Assembly (NCBI GenBank): GCA_018873245.2 | Contig: JAEMBT020000009.1 | Span: 17,081,794 to 17,145,793, forward strand | Source of the DNA: Archegozetes longisetosus | Lineage: Eukaryota > Arthropoda > Arachnida > Sarcoptiformes > Trhypochthoniidae | DNA: 64,000 nt | Reading direction: 5' to 3' | Shown: piece after piece, positions 47,017-59,182 of the stretch | Numbering within the stretch: position 1 is the first letter of the stretch | How the letters are laid out: each line of letters starts with the position of its first letter | The notes under the pieces: generated by a model | Databases searched by the model: none | Told to the model about the DNA's origin: nothing | The model's input: only the letters and a program-made list of their open reading frames with translations | Position numbers and translations under genes: made by a program

Positions 47017-48801
47017 AGTACAAAATTTTTAAATTCACAGCAATTCATTGAAAAATTAATTTTTGTGCATATTTCAGCTTTAATTGTGTCCACATTTATT
47101 CGACTTCGGTCATCTTTCCAAACCTTTTTCATTGTGCTGAACACGCTTTCTAAGAAATCATTCGCTATTGGGATTGCGTAAACAGTTTCAACAAATTTTG
47201 TTAAATTTGGTAAATCTAGAGTTGACAATATTTTGCACCACTTATTAAGAGAATTCAGAGCTTTATCTTCAGAATTAAACATCATTAAAAATTGATTGAA
47301 TAAACTGATTTCATTGAACATCTTGTCGCGATTCACTTTCATATTCAATACATCCAAGATTTGATTGATATTTTCATAATAAAGTTTTTCGTCCAAATTA
47401 AGGACTTTAAAATGTTTGAAATAGACGATTCAAAATTAAAATGCTTTTCTAAATAATCCAGAGCCCTGTCATAGCATTCCAATGCTTCACATTCAAAAGT
47501 CTCACGTTCAGAAACGGATATACTCTTGGGGTAATCATTAATATTAGAGCCAAAACACTTATGTTTACGTCTATTTGTCAAGTGTATTTTCAACTTCATC
47601 ATTATGTCATATAAATTGCTTGAATTGACTTTATTGCTCTGCAAAAGTTCTAAATTTTGGTGAAATATTTCCATTAGATATTTAGTAAATTCTAAATAAA
47701 GACCAGAACTATTCAATCCATTAATTTTTATGCCCCAAATAAATTCAACTATAACTTTATGACAATTATCCGTACCGATTCTTATCAAATAGTTTTTAAT
47801 TTCTTTAGAATTTTTCAACAAACGCTTTATTGCTGGAAAAAGTAAAAGCCAACTAGCAGGGACATGTTTTAGTGTTTTCTAGAACTCTGTTCCACTGAAC
47901 TCGTAGCAAGACTTGAGAGATTCGATACGCTTTGCAGAATTTGAAAAATGTACAAATATTTTGATGATTAGATTTTTCACATATAAGTTCAGTTTGATTA
48001 AGGAATATTTGGCCGTATTATGAATTAAATGACAATTACAATTCGCTTTTACTATAAAATTACTTTCTGACTTGAAGTTTTCATAGACTGAATGATAATT
48101 ACCATAATTTACATTTGCATTGTCAGCACTGTAAGCAATTACTTGATTTTGATTCAACTCATTATTGGCTAAAGATTTCTTTAATTGATTATAAATAGCA
48201 TCAGATTTTTCATTTGAGTCTTCGTAGAAATCAAGTACGAAATTGCATATCCCATTAGTTTTATCAAAATACTGAATACGGATTGGGAACAGTTTAATGT
48301 TTCCCTTATTAGGAGAATCGCTTGCTATTGAAAATGCTTTACCTCTAATTTTATTCAAATGAGATTCGATTGAAGCTGAAGACAGGACATTCTTCTCTAT
48401 AGCTTCCATTTTGGTTCGACCACAACGTAATCCTTTGGCAATCTTGGAATCAGTAAATAAATTCTGAATTAATTTGTTACCACAGTCAGTCGATCGGTAA
48501 CTCAAGTGATGATTTACTGAATGATATGCCAGACACACCTCTGAGACAACTATAGATTTGGTTTCACTTGACTTGAATCACATTTAGCAATGAAATTGCT
48601 TAACGCTGAAAACATTTTGGCCGAATTCACATTTGATTCGTGTGATTTCGATTTTCTGTGCGTATTGACAGCTAAAATGCCCTCGTATTTAATTGGGAAT
48701 TGAGTTTTACATAATATACAATTAGCTTTGAAGTCATCAATTTTTCTCAGCCAATCTTTATATTCATCTTTTGAAAGCCATATGTCCTGGAAATAAGTCA
48801 A
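46947..48801 (-). pseudogene. hAT transposase, two frameshifts and one stop
   Basis: The N-terminal piece 48801-48550 has a zinc-finger-like CILCKTQFPI and HRKSKSHES. Then 48538-47345 is one frame with a single TAG near 47878: ASDSPNKGN, AYSADNANVNYG, CNCHLIHNTAKY, and after the stop LKHVPASWLLLFPAIKRLLK. The last piece 47396-46947 is shifted and holds the C-terminal dimerisation block ANDFLESVFSTMKKVWKDDR. It resembles hAT relatives with a TTF/ZBED-like N terminus. Few lesions suggest moderate age. Confidence 0.88.
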
Positions 48802-49284
48802 TCTCTTCTTTGATTTTTTGGCGATTCACTAATAGTTCGTTTGTTTGACATGGTATTAGTTTGTTAGCAATTAATTGATATAATAATAAATATTTTCAGT
48901 ATTTATTGAAAACAAATATTAAATCTTTAGCGAAATGTAAATTAGTTGTTCAGAAAATATAGTAACATTATATACTATTAGTGTGAACATTAGCAACAAA
49001 TAGTTATGAGTAAATGTATGACTACTTCAAGATTCAGTTATATTTTATGCCTATTTTAGAGTTTTGTTTTAGTATTGATATAGAGTAATGATAAGTACAT
49101 TTACATTCTTTTAATACAATTTCGAAAAATCTAATTTTTAAACATTTTGTCAAACATTTGTCATTCCTGGACACTTGTATGTCAAGGAATGGTCCATTCC
49201 TTCCACCTGGACACAGTTCACGATTCCTGGACTGTTAAGGTCATTCCGGGACATGTGGTCAGGCTGGATTCAAGCATCAAATTA

Positions 49285-49800
49285 TTAGGGGTGCCGGAAA
49301 GTAATGTTGTTTTTTGTAAATCAAATGTAAATATTACTTATGGTATGCTTTTTGTTTACAAATGAGTTTCATTTATTGACCTAAAGAACCGTTATTTGTC
49401 ATTAATTTTTTGATAATAAAAAGTTTTTCAATTCTTCAACAAATATGTCTGACGATAATCCCAAAGAGATCTATATACGACATTGTATGCTCTATGAGTT
49501 CCGTAAGGGAAGTAAGGCCACGGAGGCCACCTAAAACATTTGTGGTGTTTATGGAGATGTGTTGGATGTCCGCAAATGCTAGTTTCGATCAGGCGATGTT
49601 GACCTCTAGGATGGTCATCGTTCGGGAAGATCGGTAGAGCTGGGCAACATTCTCCTGAGGTTCGAGGTTGAGTCAGAACCCGTCAAACCACCCAATAATT
49701 GGCAAAAAATCTTAGTTCTTATTAATAGTTAAACTTAATAGCAGAGAATCTTAATATTTGTGTTTAATAGAAAGACGACATTACTTCCCGGTACACTCAA
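49285..49800 (+). mobile_element. Deleted mariner element
   Basis: TIRs TTAGGGGTGCCGGAAAGTAA and, in reverse, TTGAGTGTACCGGGAAGTAA, beside TA at 49283-49284 and 49801-49802. It is 516 bp and sits only 11 bp from the target duplication of the hAT element. Confidence 0.82.
49515..49690 (+). pseudogene. mariner transposase N-terminal fragment
   Basis: NICGVYGDVLDVRKC, stop, FRSGDVDL, stop, DGHRSGRSVEL: the helix-turn-helix and linker of a mariner transposase with three in-frame stops. The catalytic domain is deleted. Confidence 0.75.
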
Positions 49801-49809
49801 TATGTCCTA

Positions 49810-50940
49810 ATTTTTATTGTAAATTGTTCATGAATTTCTTATGCTCCTCAAATTTGTTCAGGATTTAACATTTTAATCTAAAATTATGCAGAAAAATGGT
49901 TATCTATTATACAAATTTCCTTGCGTTTAAGTAATATGAATGAGGATATATTTCAAATGATTCAAAGCTATAGTCTCACGGAAAAGAAAGTAAAATCAAA
50001 TGGAGTTGAATGAAAAATATCTTTTGTTACGCTGGTCCGAGGGCAGGCGATGTAAAATACAATATATTGTGTAAAGCAGCACTAAACACTACAACATATG
50101 TTTAAGACTTTTTTTTAAAATAAATAAAATATAACTAATATATGAATCAAATTATATCAAAGGTATAGAATGCATCAATATACTAATATACTAACACACA
50201 AAAATGCTAACACATCAATAGTATTCATTACATTCTTACTGATACAATAATACTCTCTACCTTTCTCTCTATTACATAAAACCGTTCTATCACTACTCAG
50301 TGCACAGTAGCCATAAAACTTTATCTTTCTTCAACTTTCTTCCAGTTCAAAACCTTAAAGTCTAGCTAAATCACAAAATAATAACTACTCTCTACCTTCA
50401 AACTTAGTCTTAAATTTTTAGTTATAAATCCATATGGTTTTGTCAGGATGCATAAGAGACTAAGTACTCTCTACACATTTGTTACGCCTAAAACTTCAAA
50501 TACATTTTTAATACACATAACACATATAAAACTATATTGTCTCTATAGAAATTTTCACAACAATTTTGTAAAGAATGTAATGAAATGTTAGATTTGAAAT
50601 CACTTGATTATAGTAAGGAAGTGGGCAAAAATAATGGCACTAAATTTCATCTTTAATAAATTTTTTAATTACTGGTGCTACTCAAACCAAAATTAGTACA
50701 TCATAAGTATAAGCATTATCAATCATTTATATTTAATTAATTACAGATAACAGGTCAACTGCTCTTCGTATTGTAGTTTGTAGTTTTGTCTTAGACAACA
50801 GTGTTTAGTAGCAACTTTTAGTAAATTTCTTTAGTTATTTTTTATCTTTTTGATGAGAACTGCGGTTTTCTTTGTTGTTCATCAGTTATTTTCATGAAAT
50901 TTGTTTTTCAAGTTTACTCAAAAACGTTCAATTCTTAGAA
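49810..50940. other. No gene; G-poor strand at 50.1-50.6 kb
   Basis: No supported coding sequence. Between about 50090 and 50560 the plus strand is unusually poor in G and repeats the motif TACTCTCTAC three times (near 50252, 50386 and 50465). Confidence 0.4.
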
Positions 50941-50950
50941 ATTGAGGTAC

Positions 50951-51389
50951 TATCGACCAAAAAAGTATATGTCAAAATGTGCGCTTAAAAAACAGTAAAA
51001 GCCAATCAGAAATGAATAAAATAAAGGAAGGATTAAGTAAATGATTTTGTCATGTTATTTTGATGAGTATAATTTCTAATATGAGTCATGAAATGCGAAT
51101 CATTAAATTCCTTTAAGTGTTATAATTTGGATCGAACTTTAACATAGGTCACTTGGATTCATCAAACAAATAGCTGAGTTTTCTCAGTTTAATGCAAAGT
51201 AAACAATTTATGAACTCTTTATAAGTAAAACGGCTAATGCAAAAGTTTATTATTCTATTTTGCCATAGGTCAGAACTAAATTAAAACTTATAAAAGCTTT
51301 CAAAATGTTGATTACGTAAATATTAAAGTGATCCCTAAGTATGTAAGGCGCGAAAAAGCTTTATTTAACATATACTTCTTTGGTCGATA
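50951..51389. mobile_element. GTAC-flanked TIR element
   Basis: Ends TATCGACCAAAAAAGTATAT and, in reverse, TATCGACCAAAGAAGTATAT; GCGC(T/G) motifs follow on both sides. Flanked by GTAC (50947-50950, 51390-51393). Non-coding, 439 bp; same terminal family as the MITE at 43658-44734. Confidence 0.75.
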
Positions 51390-51393
51390 GTAC

Positions 51394-52041
51394 AGTTAAG
51401 GCCGTAGGAGCATGAAAATCAACTGATTATTAATTTTTTGATAAAACTTAAAATTTTGATAACCTAAGTTGAAAAATAGAAATGACAAACTTTGAAAGAT
51501 CTTTAAATCATTGATAAGCGAAGAATGCATTATATTACAAACAGATTATTAGTAGACATTTTCAGCAACAGTCAGTAGAACATATATTTTGCGTTAATAT
51601 TTAAAATGGATTTTTTAAATAACAATCACTGGAGAAGAGGCAACCTGTCACTAAATCCGAGAGAAATTTAATAGTATATTTTCTTGGAGCTGGCTTTAAA
51701 CCGCAGGATATTTCAAACGCTTTAACACGAGATAAGCGAACGAGCTCCAAAAAAAATATACTATTAAATTTCTCTCGGATAGGTTGTCCTCTTCTCCAGT
51801 GATTGTTATTTAAAAAATCCATTTTAAATATTAACGCAAAATATATGTTCTACTGACTGTTGCTGAAAATGTCTACTAATAATCTGTTTGTAATATAAAG
51901 CATGCTTCGCTTATCAATGATTTAAAGATCTTTCAAAGTTTGTCGTTTCTAGTTTCTATTTTTCAACTTAGGTTATCAAAATTCTAAGATTTATCAAAAA
52001 ATTAGTAATCAGTTGATTTTCATGCTCCTACGGCCTTAACT
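51394..52041. mobile_element. Long hairpin (648 bp), GTAC on both sides
   Basis: Arms of about 295 bp run from AGTTAAGGCCGTAGGAGCAT at the left to its complement at the right, with few mismatches and a loop of about 50 bp near 51695-51745. GTAC precedes (51390-51393) and follows (52042-52045). It abuts the element at 50951-51389 and seems to have inserted into its right-hand GTAC. Non-coding. Confidence 0.82.
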
Positions 52042-52929
52042 GTACATTCTGTTGATTGATAGTAAACGCTCTCCCTTTATGCTTGTGTTTTACATAGAAA
52101 TTGCCAATCAATAGCCTTTCAGTGTTTTGATTTAATGTATTCATTACTAAAACGAAGTGTCTAATAATAACAAAAACATGTGAATGTACTGCCAAAGAAA
52201 TAAGTTACGTTTTGTAATTAACAATGATTTTTGAAGCAAAAGTTAAAAGTTTTATTAAGCACGAAATTAAGCGCCATTTTTGCGCACCTCTCTCTATATA
52301 TGAAATTTTCTTTCAAATAGTTCTTTGTAAATGTCAAAACGAAAAATGGTTCATAAAATTTGTATTAATTTCACAGAAATACTGTACTGCAATACCACTA
52401 TACTATTTACTCATTCAAAAATGACTAATTTTCAAAGATCTTAACTACCAAGAAGTCCAGCCAACAGAAAAGATTTAATAAAATACAAGTTATTGGTTAA
52501 TTTTTGAGTTGATAATCAAAGTGCTAGACATTACGACCATGAATGTTTTAAAAACTATGATGCAGTCGCTCAATGCAACCTTTCAGTGCTATTCACGAAA
52601 GTACGTTCTAAACGTTAGTCGAAGAGTAACCTTTGTAATCGATGAAGATCCATAAAGAGCTCGACTAATGGACTTCTTTTCCCCAGACAAATAACAAAAT
52701 CATTGGTAATATGGTCACAAAATATTTTTGAGCTAATGATACATTGATAAATCCCGTCTTTCAAAAAAGTTGAATGAAAAATATAGGTCGTTTATACCTT
52801 GCATAAACTTTCTTTTTGTGAAAAAATTTAAAAATTTATTAAAAACAGAAATCTTTACAAAAATTCATTTTTAGCACTTATCTCACAAAGCAATTAAAAA
52901 TAAGAGTTTATTATCCCGAAGGAGTTATT

Positions 52930-53270
52930 TCTCATGAACTTATGTGTAAAATGCTGCTTGCCTTTCAAAGCGTCTTTCTTAATATTATCATATTCTTTCC
53001 TCTAGCACATTTCACTCTTAAATATTAATTAATTTCATTTATGTCGCTTAGAAGAAAATTATTTTTCTTTTGTTTAAAAAGATCATTATATTACAGAACA
53101 AGGTTGATTATAACGAAAAGTTTGGAGATAAGCGTTTGTTATAAGTTGATTATAATGACTAAATGTCACTCCTAAAGATCTAAGCTTTTCTATAAGCCTT
53201 TTAGATTTTGAAAGCCTTCCAAAAGATTAATTTTTGAATAAAGACTAACGATGTATTTTATTTTTTCAGG
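52930..53270 (-). mobile_element. Relic related to the inside of the 59.2-60.4 kb hAT element
   Basis: Shares blocks such as TAAGTTGATTA(T/C)AATG, TCCTAAAGAT and CTTCCAAAAG with 60150-60260, and GCTTGCCTTTCAAA-like sequence with 59350-59400, in the same order and orientation. No TIRs remain. The shared part was probably transposase coding, unidentified. Confidence 0.55.
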
Positions 53271-53929
53271 CAATTGTTTCATGCATGGCACATAATATAT
53301 GTAAAGCAATTATTTACAATAGTATTTACAAGGTGACCCTGGTATTATTTGTTGAATTCTTTTTAATATTAAGGGAATAATTATCTGGTTGCTAAAATGT
53401 GAGCGTTTAATACGAAATCAGTATTTGTATAAACCTAAACAAATACAAGTTTTGCGAAATTGATTATCGTTTATTCTAAATTTTTAATCTGTAATTTTAT
53501 GTATTTTAGACCGAATGTCTTTCACATTTTGCAGATTAAATTTCTGATTGAAAATTAAATTATGATTTGATACTAATCGAAGGTGTTTTGATAATTATTT
53601 AATTATTTAATATTAAATAATTTAGTGTTTGAATACTCAGCTAACATTTAGGTATAATATAATTAACAGAGTTTGGCTCAGTGTACATCTAACACTTGTC
53701 TAAATAATACCAGGGCTGTGTTTATAATTGTTCCACACATATCTATGGAGTAACGCCACTGTAATACTGATCTAGGGAACATTGTGCTTTGAGCCCCTCC
53801 ATAGGCACTACATTTGCAATAAGTGTAACTTCCCTTATTGGAACTCTAGCCTATAGGAAATACACTAAAGCCTAGTTGTATATGTAAACAGTAATTTTTA
53901 TTGAAAAGTTAATTAAAAATACATCAAAA

Positions 53930-54620
53930 TTAAATAAAAGCGCCTGGATAAATTTGAATAATCTTTTCAACCATTAGTTCCATTCTTTCCCCGGGAGTTT
54001 TGTCATTCCAATGATACATTTTGCGGAAAAAAAATTCTTCTATATATAATTCTTTCACGTCACCATTGGTTTGCTTTGGAATATGGGATTTTAATGATTT
54101 CCAAAGACTCTCAATTGTTTGTGTATGAATATGTGGGTCATTTGGATCAACGAATATTAAGGAATGATTAATTGTTTTATGTGTATAGCCATTAAATTGT
54201 ACATGATTGTAGCCCACCATAAATCAGATACTATTGTAGTATCTTTTCAATACACTCGTTAATAACGTCCAACAGGGTTTTAACATCTCTCGACTTAACT
54301 AAAGTCATAAATATTTGTTTTTCCCCCTGCAAATTCCTCCAAATACCCATTTGCCTTTCAATTGTGCATTTAATAGTTGTCTTCGAAGATATTTTCGTTT
54401 AAATATCGACTTGTCAACTTCAACCGTAGTTTGAGGGCCCCCTATCATGTCATTATTAGTCAAAGTAATCAGTGCACATATGTCACGCAAGTAAGTCTTC
54501 TAATTAGTAACGCTATGACCATTTTTAAACCCCAATTCATGCATTATTTGGGTAACCTTATAATAGGAACAGTACATATATATAATTCTGAAAAACATCT
54601 CTTATTTTTTGCAGTTTTCA
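53930..54620 (-). pseudogene. Merlin transposase (ISXO2-like DDE domain), broken
   Basis: In one frame with several stops: VTQIMHELGFKNGHSVTN, LRDICALITLTNNDMIGGPQ, TTVEVDKSIFKRKYLRRQL (first Asp), KGKWVFGGICRGK, TTIVSDLWWA (second Asp), GYTHKTINHSLIFVDPNDPH and HTQTIESLWKSLKSHIPK (Glu). The catalytic triad is visible. Stops cluster near 54225-54305. The N-terminal region at 54940-54620 is more decayed. Confidence 0.85.
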
Positions 54621-54716
54621 AAGAATGTATTCTTAAGAAGGAGTGTTTCTTTTTATATGCCTTGCATCTAAAAATGTAGACAATCTCTTTGTTTTTCTTC
54701 TTTATAAGTGACACCT

Positions 54717-54731
54717 CCCCCCCCCCCCCCC
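54717..54731. repeat. Poly-C tract inside Merlin
   Basis: Fifteen consecutive C on the plus strand, striking in such AT-rich DNA. It lies in the decayed N-terminal coding part, where it would shift the frame. Confidence 0.9.
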
Positions 54732-55059
54732 ACATGCACAATATCCCGCCGATGTATTTATGAGGTCCGTATAAATGGCGAATGATATTGCATCTTCTTC
54801 ATTTTTAATAATCTCAGTGAGTTTCTCACAAGTGTTTTAAAATCGATATTATTGTAATCATTTCGAGATAAAGGCATTTTATTCAATTCAGTGTTAAGTG
54901 TAAAGTGCTTTTGTTTACTGAAAGTTATTACTATAAACAAGTCGTCATTTATATGTGTTAACTATATTCAGCTGACCATTAGGTAAGGGAAGTTATACTT
55001 ATTTCAAATATAGTGCCTATGGAGGGGCCTAAAGCACAACTTTCCCCGGATCTATATCG

Positions 55060-56930
55060 GCGCTTGAATACTATAAGGTTCTAAATGCAAAAAGTATATT
55101 AACGAGAAACCCACTTTGAAGTTCGATGTTACTATACACTAACAATGAGTTGAAGAATAATTTTCTAGAATTTGTTAAGCAATGTATGCGTGGCGCTCAT
55201 ATTCCACTGTTCATTTGTGTCCTACTCTGTTTCTATCATGGTAACTCAGAACTGATTTTTGCATTTAGAGTCTTATTGCAGTGAAATGAAATCCGAAACT
55301 GAATGCCATCAGGTTCTTAATGATCGAAAATCCATAAATAACTCAATCGAAACAAATCTTTATCTAAGAAATTTTTAAAGGAAAGTAGGAAATCAATTTC
55401 GAACATTTTAAGAATGTTTCGACGTAATTCGGTCAAAAGAGTTCTTTAAGTCGAAATTCGACTTGAAAATTTTCATGTCTCAAATCTTCAGATACTTCAT
55501 TAAGAAATTATTTGGATGACTGAAAAGTAGATTTTTATAAAGAAATGACGCATTTAACAACAGTTTATTAAAGAATCGAATTTACTGATATAGAAGAAAC
55601 CGAAGTCACTAAATCAATTTTGAAAATATGAAATATCAACAGAATATTATTCTCTTCATCGGATCTCCGTGAGATTTAGTTTTAATAACCTGAAAGATTG
55701 TGAAAACGCCTGCTTTACAAATATTTTGCCCATCTAATTCGACTAATTCGGCGATTACGACCGAACTGGACATAAATTTATAAATTTGAATAAATACCAG
55801 CGCTAAGACTATGACAAGGTATATGAATTTTTTAATAACTCATTTTGTCAAAAAAACTAATTAGAACCTTATTGTACTCGGCGACGATATGATAGAATGC
55901 TCTCATTAAGCAAAATTTAGTATACGGATATTTTTTAAACCCTAAACTCTAATTTGAGAATCAAGTTCTATAAATTGCATTTCAGCTTTATCCTTTAAGA
56001 ATTCTTATTTTGTCAATTTTAGAACAAAGAATTGTATTCATCTTAACCATATTTGAGCAAATATGGACATAAAAGCAGGTACATTGTTTATTACTATAAG
56101 TTATAACTAGAGATGTGAAAAGTAGGTAAAGTGACATTCACTCTCAAATTACATGTAACTTACTATACAACCTATTGATATAGTTTTAAATTGCTATATC
56201 GATAGAGCGAAGGTGCAATGCGCAACAAAATTTTTGCGTTTATACATCTTTAACGTATTAAAATAAGTTACTAAGCTCCCATTAACTCATAAGATTTGAG
56301 AAAATCTCCAGAATTTTTCAGTAGTAGAATTCAAAAAATTCTTTGTAACTATATTGTTTTAAATAGCATTTTCATCATGAAAGCCTTTATTTCTAACCCT
56401 TAAAAATTAGAGAAATTTGCTCAGGCAGAAAGTAAAATCAAAAGACTGCTTCAGGCGCTTCAGGCGCTTCAGGCCTAAAGATGAAAATATAGCAGAAAAT
56501 AAAGAAGTATGCATACATTTTCTACTTTAGCTAAAACGCATTTATATGCAAATTGAAGGTTAACTTATTCAAAAGCTTATTCCATGATTTGCGTGAATTT
56601 TCACACCTACATATAATTTGAAGATGAGAATAATTCTCATATAATTATTATATTAGTATTTGCATGGAATTCATTTTCCTAGTTATAGCTTATATGCAGG
56701 CTAATCACCTCTCACGCATCGATTACTTGCGTGAGGCGAGAGTCTCATGCATTTAGAAAATTTATTGAAATTTTAAAGTATATATTAGAAACCAATCTCA
56801 AAACGAATAATTTCGACTTTTATCGTAGAATGATATGAAAACATTTAAAATACTAAGCGATAAACTGTAAAAAATACTTTTATGATATTTTTAAGGCTGT
56901 CAACAGTTATTGAATATGAATCTTTACTTT
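55060..56930. other. No gene seen
   Basis: AT-rich. A small run of three tandem TTCAGGCGC-type 9-mers lies near 56448-56473. Nothing else supported. Confidence 0.45.
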
Positions 56931-56935
56931 AAAAA

Positions 56936-57092
56936 TATATACGTAAAAGTTTAATAGATATAAGGTTGTAATTACAAGCAAAATATCTCAAATAAGGAAA
57001 AGACAAATTCAAACAAAACTAATTATAAGTCAATTTAAAAAGTTCAAAATGTATTATTTCAGCTCTGTACGAATTGTGCTCAAATGAAGAAA
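56936..57092. mobile_element. Half copy of the 6.5-6.9 kb palindromic repeat
   Basis: Matches the foldback interior over about 150 bp: GTTTAATAGATATAAGGTTG, TAATTACAAGC, ATATCTCAAAT, ACTAATTATAAGTC and AGCTCTGTA(C/T)GAATTGTG. Only one arm is present. Confidence 0.7.
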
Positions 57093-57754
57093 TTATGGAA
57101 TGATGAGAGATATCAGATGAGTATTGATTTGGTCAGAGCAGAAATATGCATAAAGTATAACTTTCAAATGTCACATTGGGTTTGCTGATTAAGTTTCGAA
57201 GAATAAGCGACATTAAAAGCTGCGAAATCTAATAAAAAATACACTTTTGAACACAGTTAATTATTCGTTAATTATTGATGTAATTCTCCGTAGTAAAAGT
57301 TTCTGTGTAACTTAAGTGTAAGATTGATTGATATCTGAAATTTCACTGAAAAAATTGCTTACTCCCCCCTTCTTTGCATTAAAATCTCACGCGAGTGGCT
57401 TGAACTGAGGTGGTCAGCCTGCTTATGTGAGATCCATCGACTGTAATAATTGAGTGCTGACTGAATGAACACGAGCCAACCTAATCTTCGAAATTTTTAT
57501 TGGGAATCGATTCTTCGAACTTATCATCATATTTCTGATGATCAATACTTCTAATATTGTATTTGGTTTCATTCAAAAATATAATCGTCAAACAATTAAT
57601 TGTTCAGTTTAAAATTAGACCGGAGATTTGTAGCAGCTTATCCCAATAACGCATTAGCGTTCACATATTCCCTTAATGTAAACACTCATTTAATTATTAC
57701 GGCTGATGGATCCATATATGTCTTCCTTACTAATAATAACTTACATATAAACTC

Positions 57755-58205
57755 TGTTAGCCTGAGCTTGAACTTTTAACTGGGCTTATGCTTTAAACTC
57801 GAGCTAAATTTTAATCTTGAGCTTAATTGTTAAAATTGTTAAAAATACAAACAACGCGTAGAATTGAATAAATTTTTTACTTATAATACAAACACTAAAC
57901 TAGAACATTAAAGAATTGTTAAGAAATTTAAATACAATGATTTCATATTCCATTTTTTTCATTGACTCTAAATACATTAAATGATCTAATTGTCTTTTCA
58001 GACAATCAATTCTTTTAGTTATTATAACGCCTGCTTTTGCAGACATTTGTTCACTTGGAACACTAGTTACGAGAATACATAGTATATAAAATTGAGTTAT
58101 AATAATATTTGTATATGAAATTTACTACTAACTTAAGTTAGAAGTTCCAAAGCTCAGCGGCTTTGAGATTGAGCTTGAACTTGGCTTGAGCTTAGATCGG
58201 CGTGT
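57755..58205 (-). mobile_element. hAT relic with GAGCTTGAAC subterminal repeats
   Basis: Both ends carry GAGCTTGAACTT-type repeats in opposite orientation around a transposase fragment. Exact ends and target duplication could not be set. Confidence 0.55.
57960..58090 (-). pseudogene. hAT C-terminal fragment
   Basis: LVTSVPSEQMSAKAGVIITK followed by RIDCLKRQLDHLMYLE is the conserved SVPSE..FSKAG block of hAT transposases. Short and isolated. Confidence 0.75.
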
Positions 58206-59182
58206 AATATTATTCCTTACGATTATCTAAGTTGAAAGAAGAGATGAAGTATCAAATAACAAACAAAAATGTAATAAACAAAGCAATTTACGATAGACTT
58301 AATTTAATGTCTTATTATTATTATTAGTTCAGCAATTGTTAAAAATAGTAGTTCATAAAACTAAAGCGCATCAAATTTTGATTATCATTTGATTTATTTA
58401 TGAAAGCATTGAGTATTTATTAATTTTCGTCAGAGAATACTCGAATAATAGTCGATTGGTTTTGTCAGATATCTAAATAATAACAAACAAATAATCAAAT
58501 GATTTAATCACGTTTCATCAAGTATTTCTTCTATCTTTAATAAGTCAATAATATAAATTTATTATTACTTGAAAGTCCATCAGAAAACTTTATATAGGCT
58601 AATGAAACTTTTTTCTCTAGTTATTGATTCTGTTTTGGCTTTCATAAAACTAAATTATTGTTTCTTTCAAAGTGATGGATCTTTATTAAAATTCTGAGAA
58701 ATTCTTAACATCTTTCTGAAACAGCACTATTTTCATGCAAAGAACTTCTATTCTTCGAACTTAATGCAAACTTTCTGTTTTGCCTGCATTAAATATTTCA
58801 CGCATATATTAGATTCTAAGCATCATAACCTCTGTAATGATACTCTTAATAGTATCAACTCTCAAATGATAAAAATTTTATTGCAACTCAAAATTATTTT
58901 ACTAAAAGAATATTCAAATTGATTCAATCAAAATCAAATGTGAAATCCTAGCAGGGAACTGCTCCCCAACGTATATTCTTATATTATTGAAATTATTCTT
59001 TAGATTTTGATTACCCCACTGTTTATTAGCTAAGGATTGCAACGAAATTATCCAGAAAACTTCATTATAAATATTCACAGAAGGATAGAAGTACTGTAAT
59101 GTTACCTCAAAACTCATTTTTTTCTAGATCAATAACAATCAAATCTTGACTCAAATATTTGAAAGTTTTTATTAATTTAAAA

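Larger units (their letters stand above)
46811..49266 (-). mobile_element. hAT transposon with perfect 8-bp target duplication
   Basis: Ends CAGCCTGACCACAT and the complement, flanked by identical octamers GATTCAAG at 46803-46810 and 49267-49274. It is 2456 bp and spans a nearly full-length but broken transposase. This is the most complete transposon of the window. It lies just upstream of the receptor's first exon and may sit in or near its promoter. Confidence 0.92.
53775..55048 (-). mobile_element. Merlin (IS1016-like) transposon with ~63-bp TIRs
   Basis: Left GGGAACATTGTGCTTTGAGC and right, in reverse, GGGGAAAGTTGTGCTTTAGG; both continue with CCCCTCCATAGGCACTA and end at ACTTCCCTTA. GATCTA is repeated outside both ends (53769-53774, 55049-55054), part of the expected 8-9 bp duplication. 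1274 bp with a broken transposase. Confidence 0.88.
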
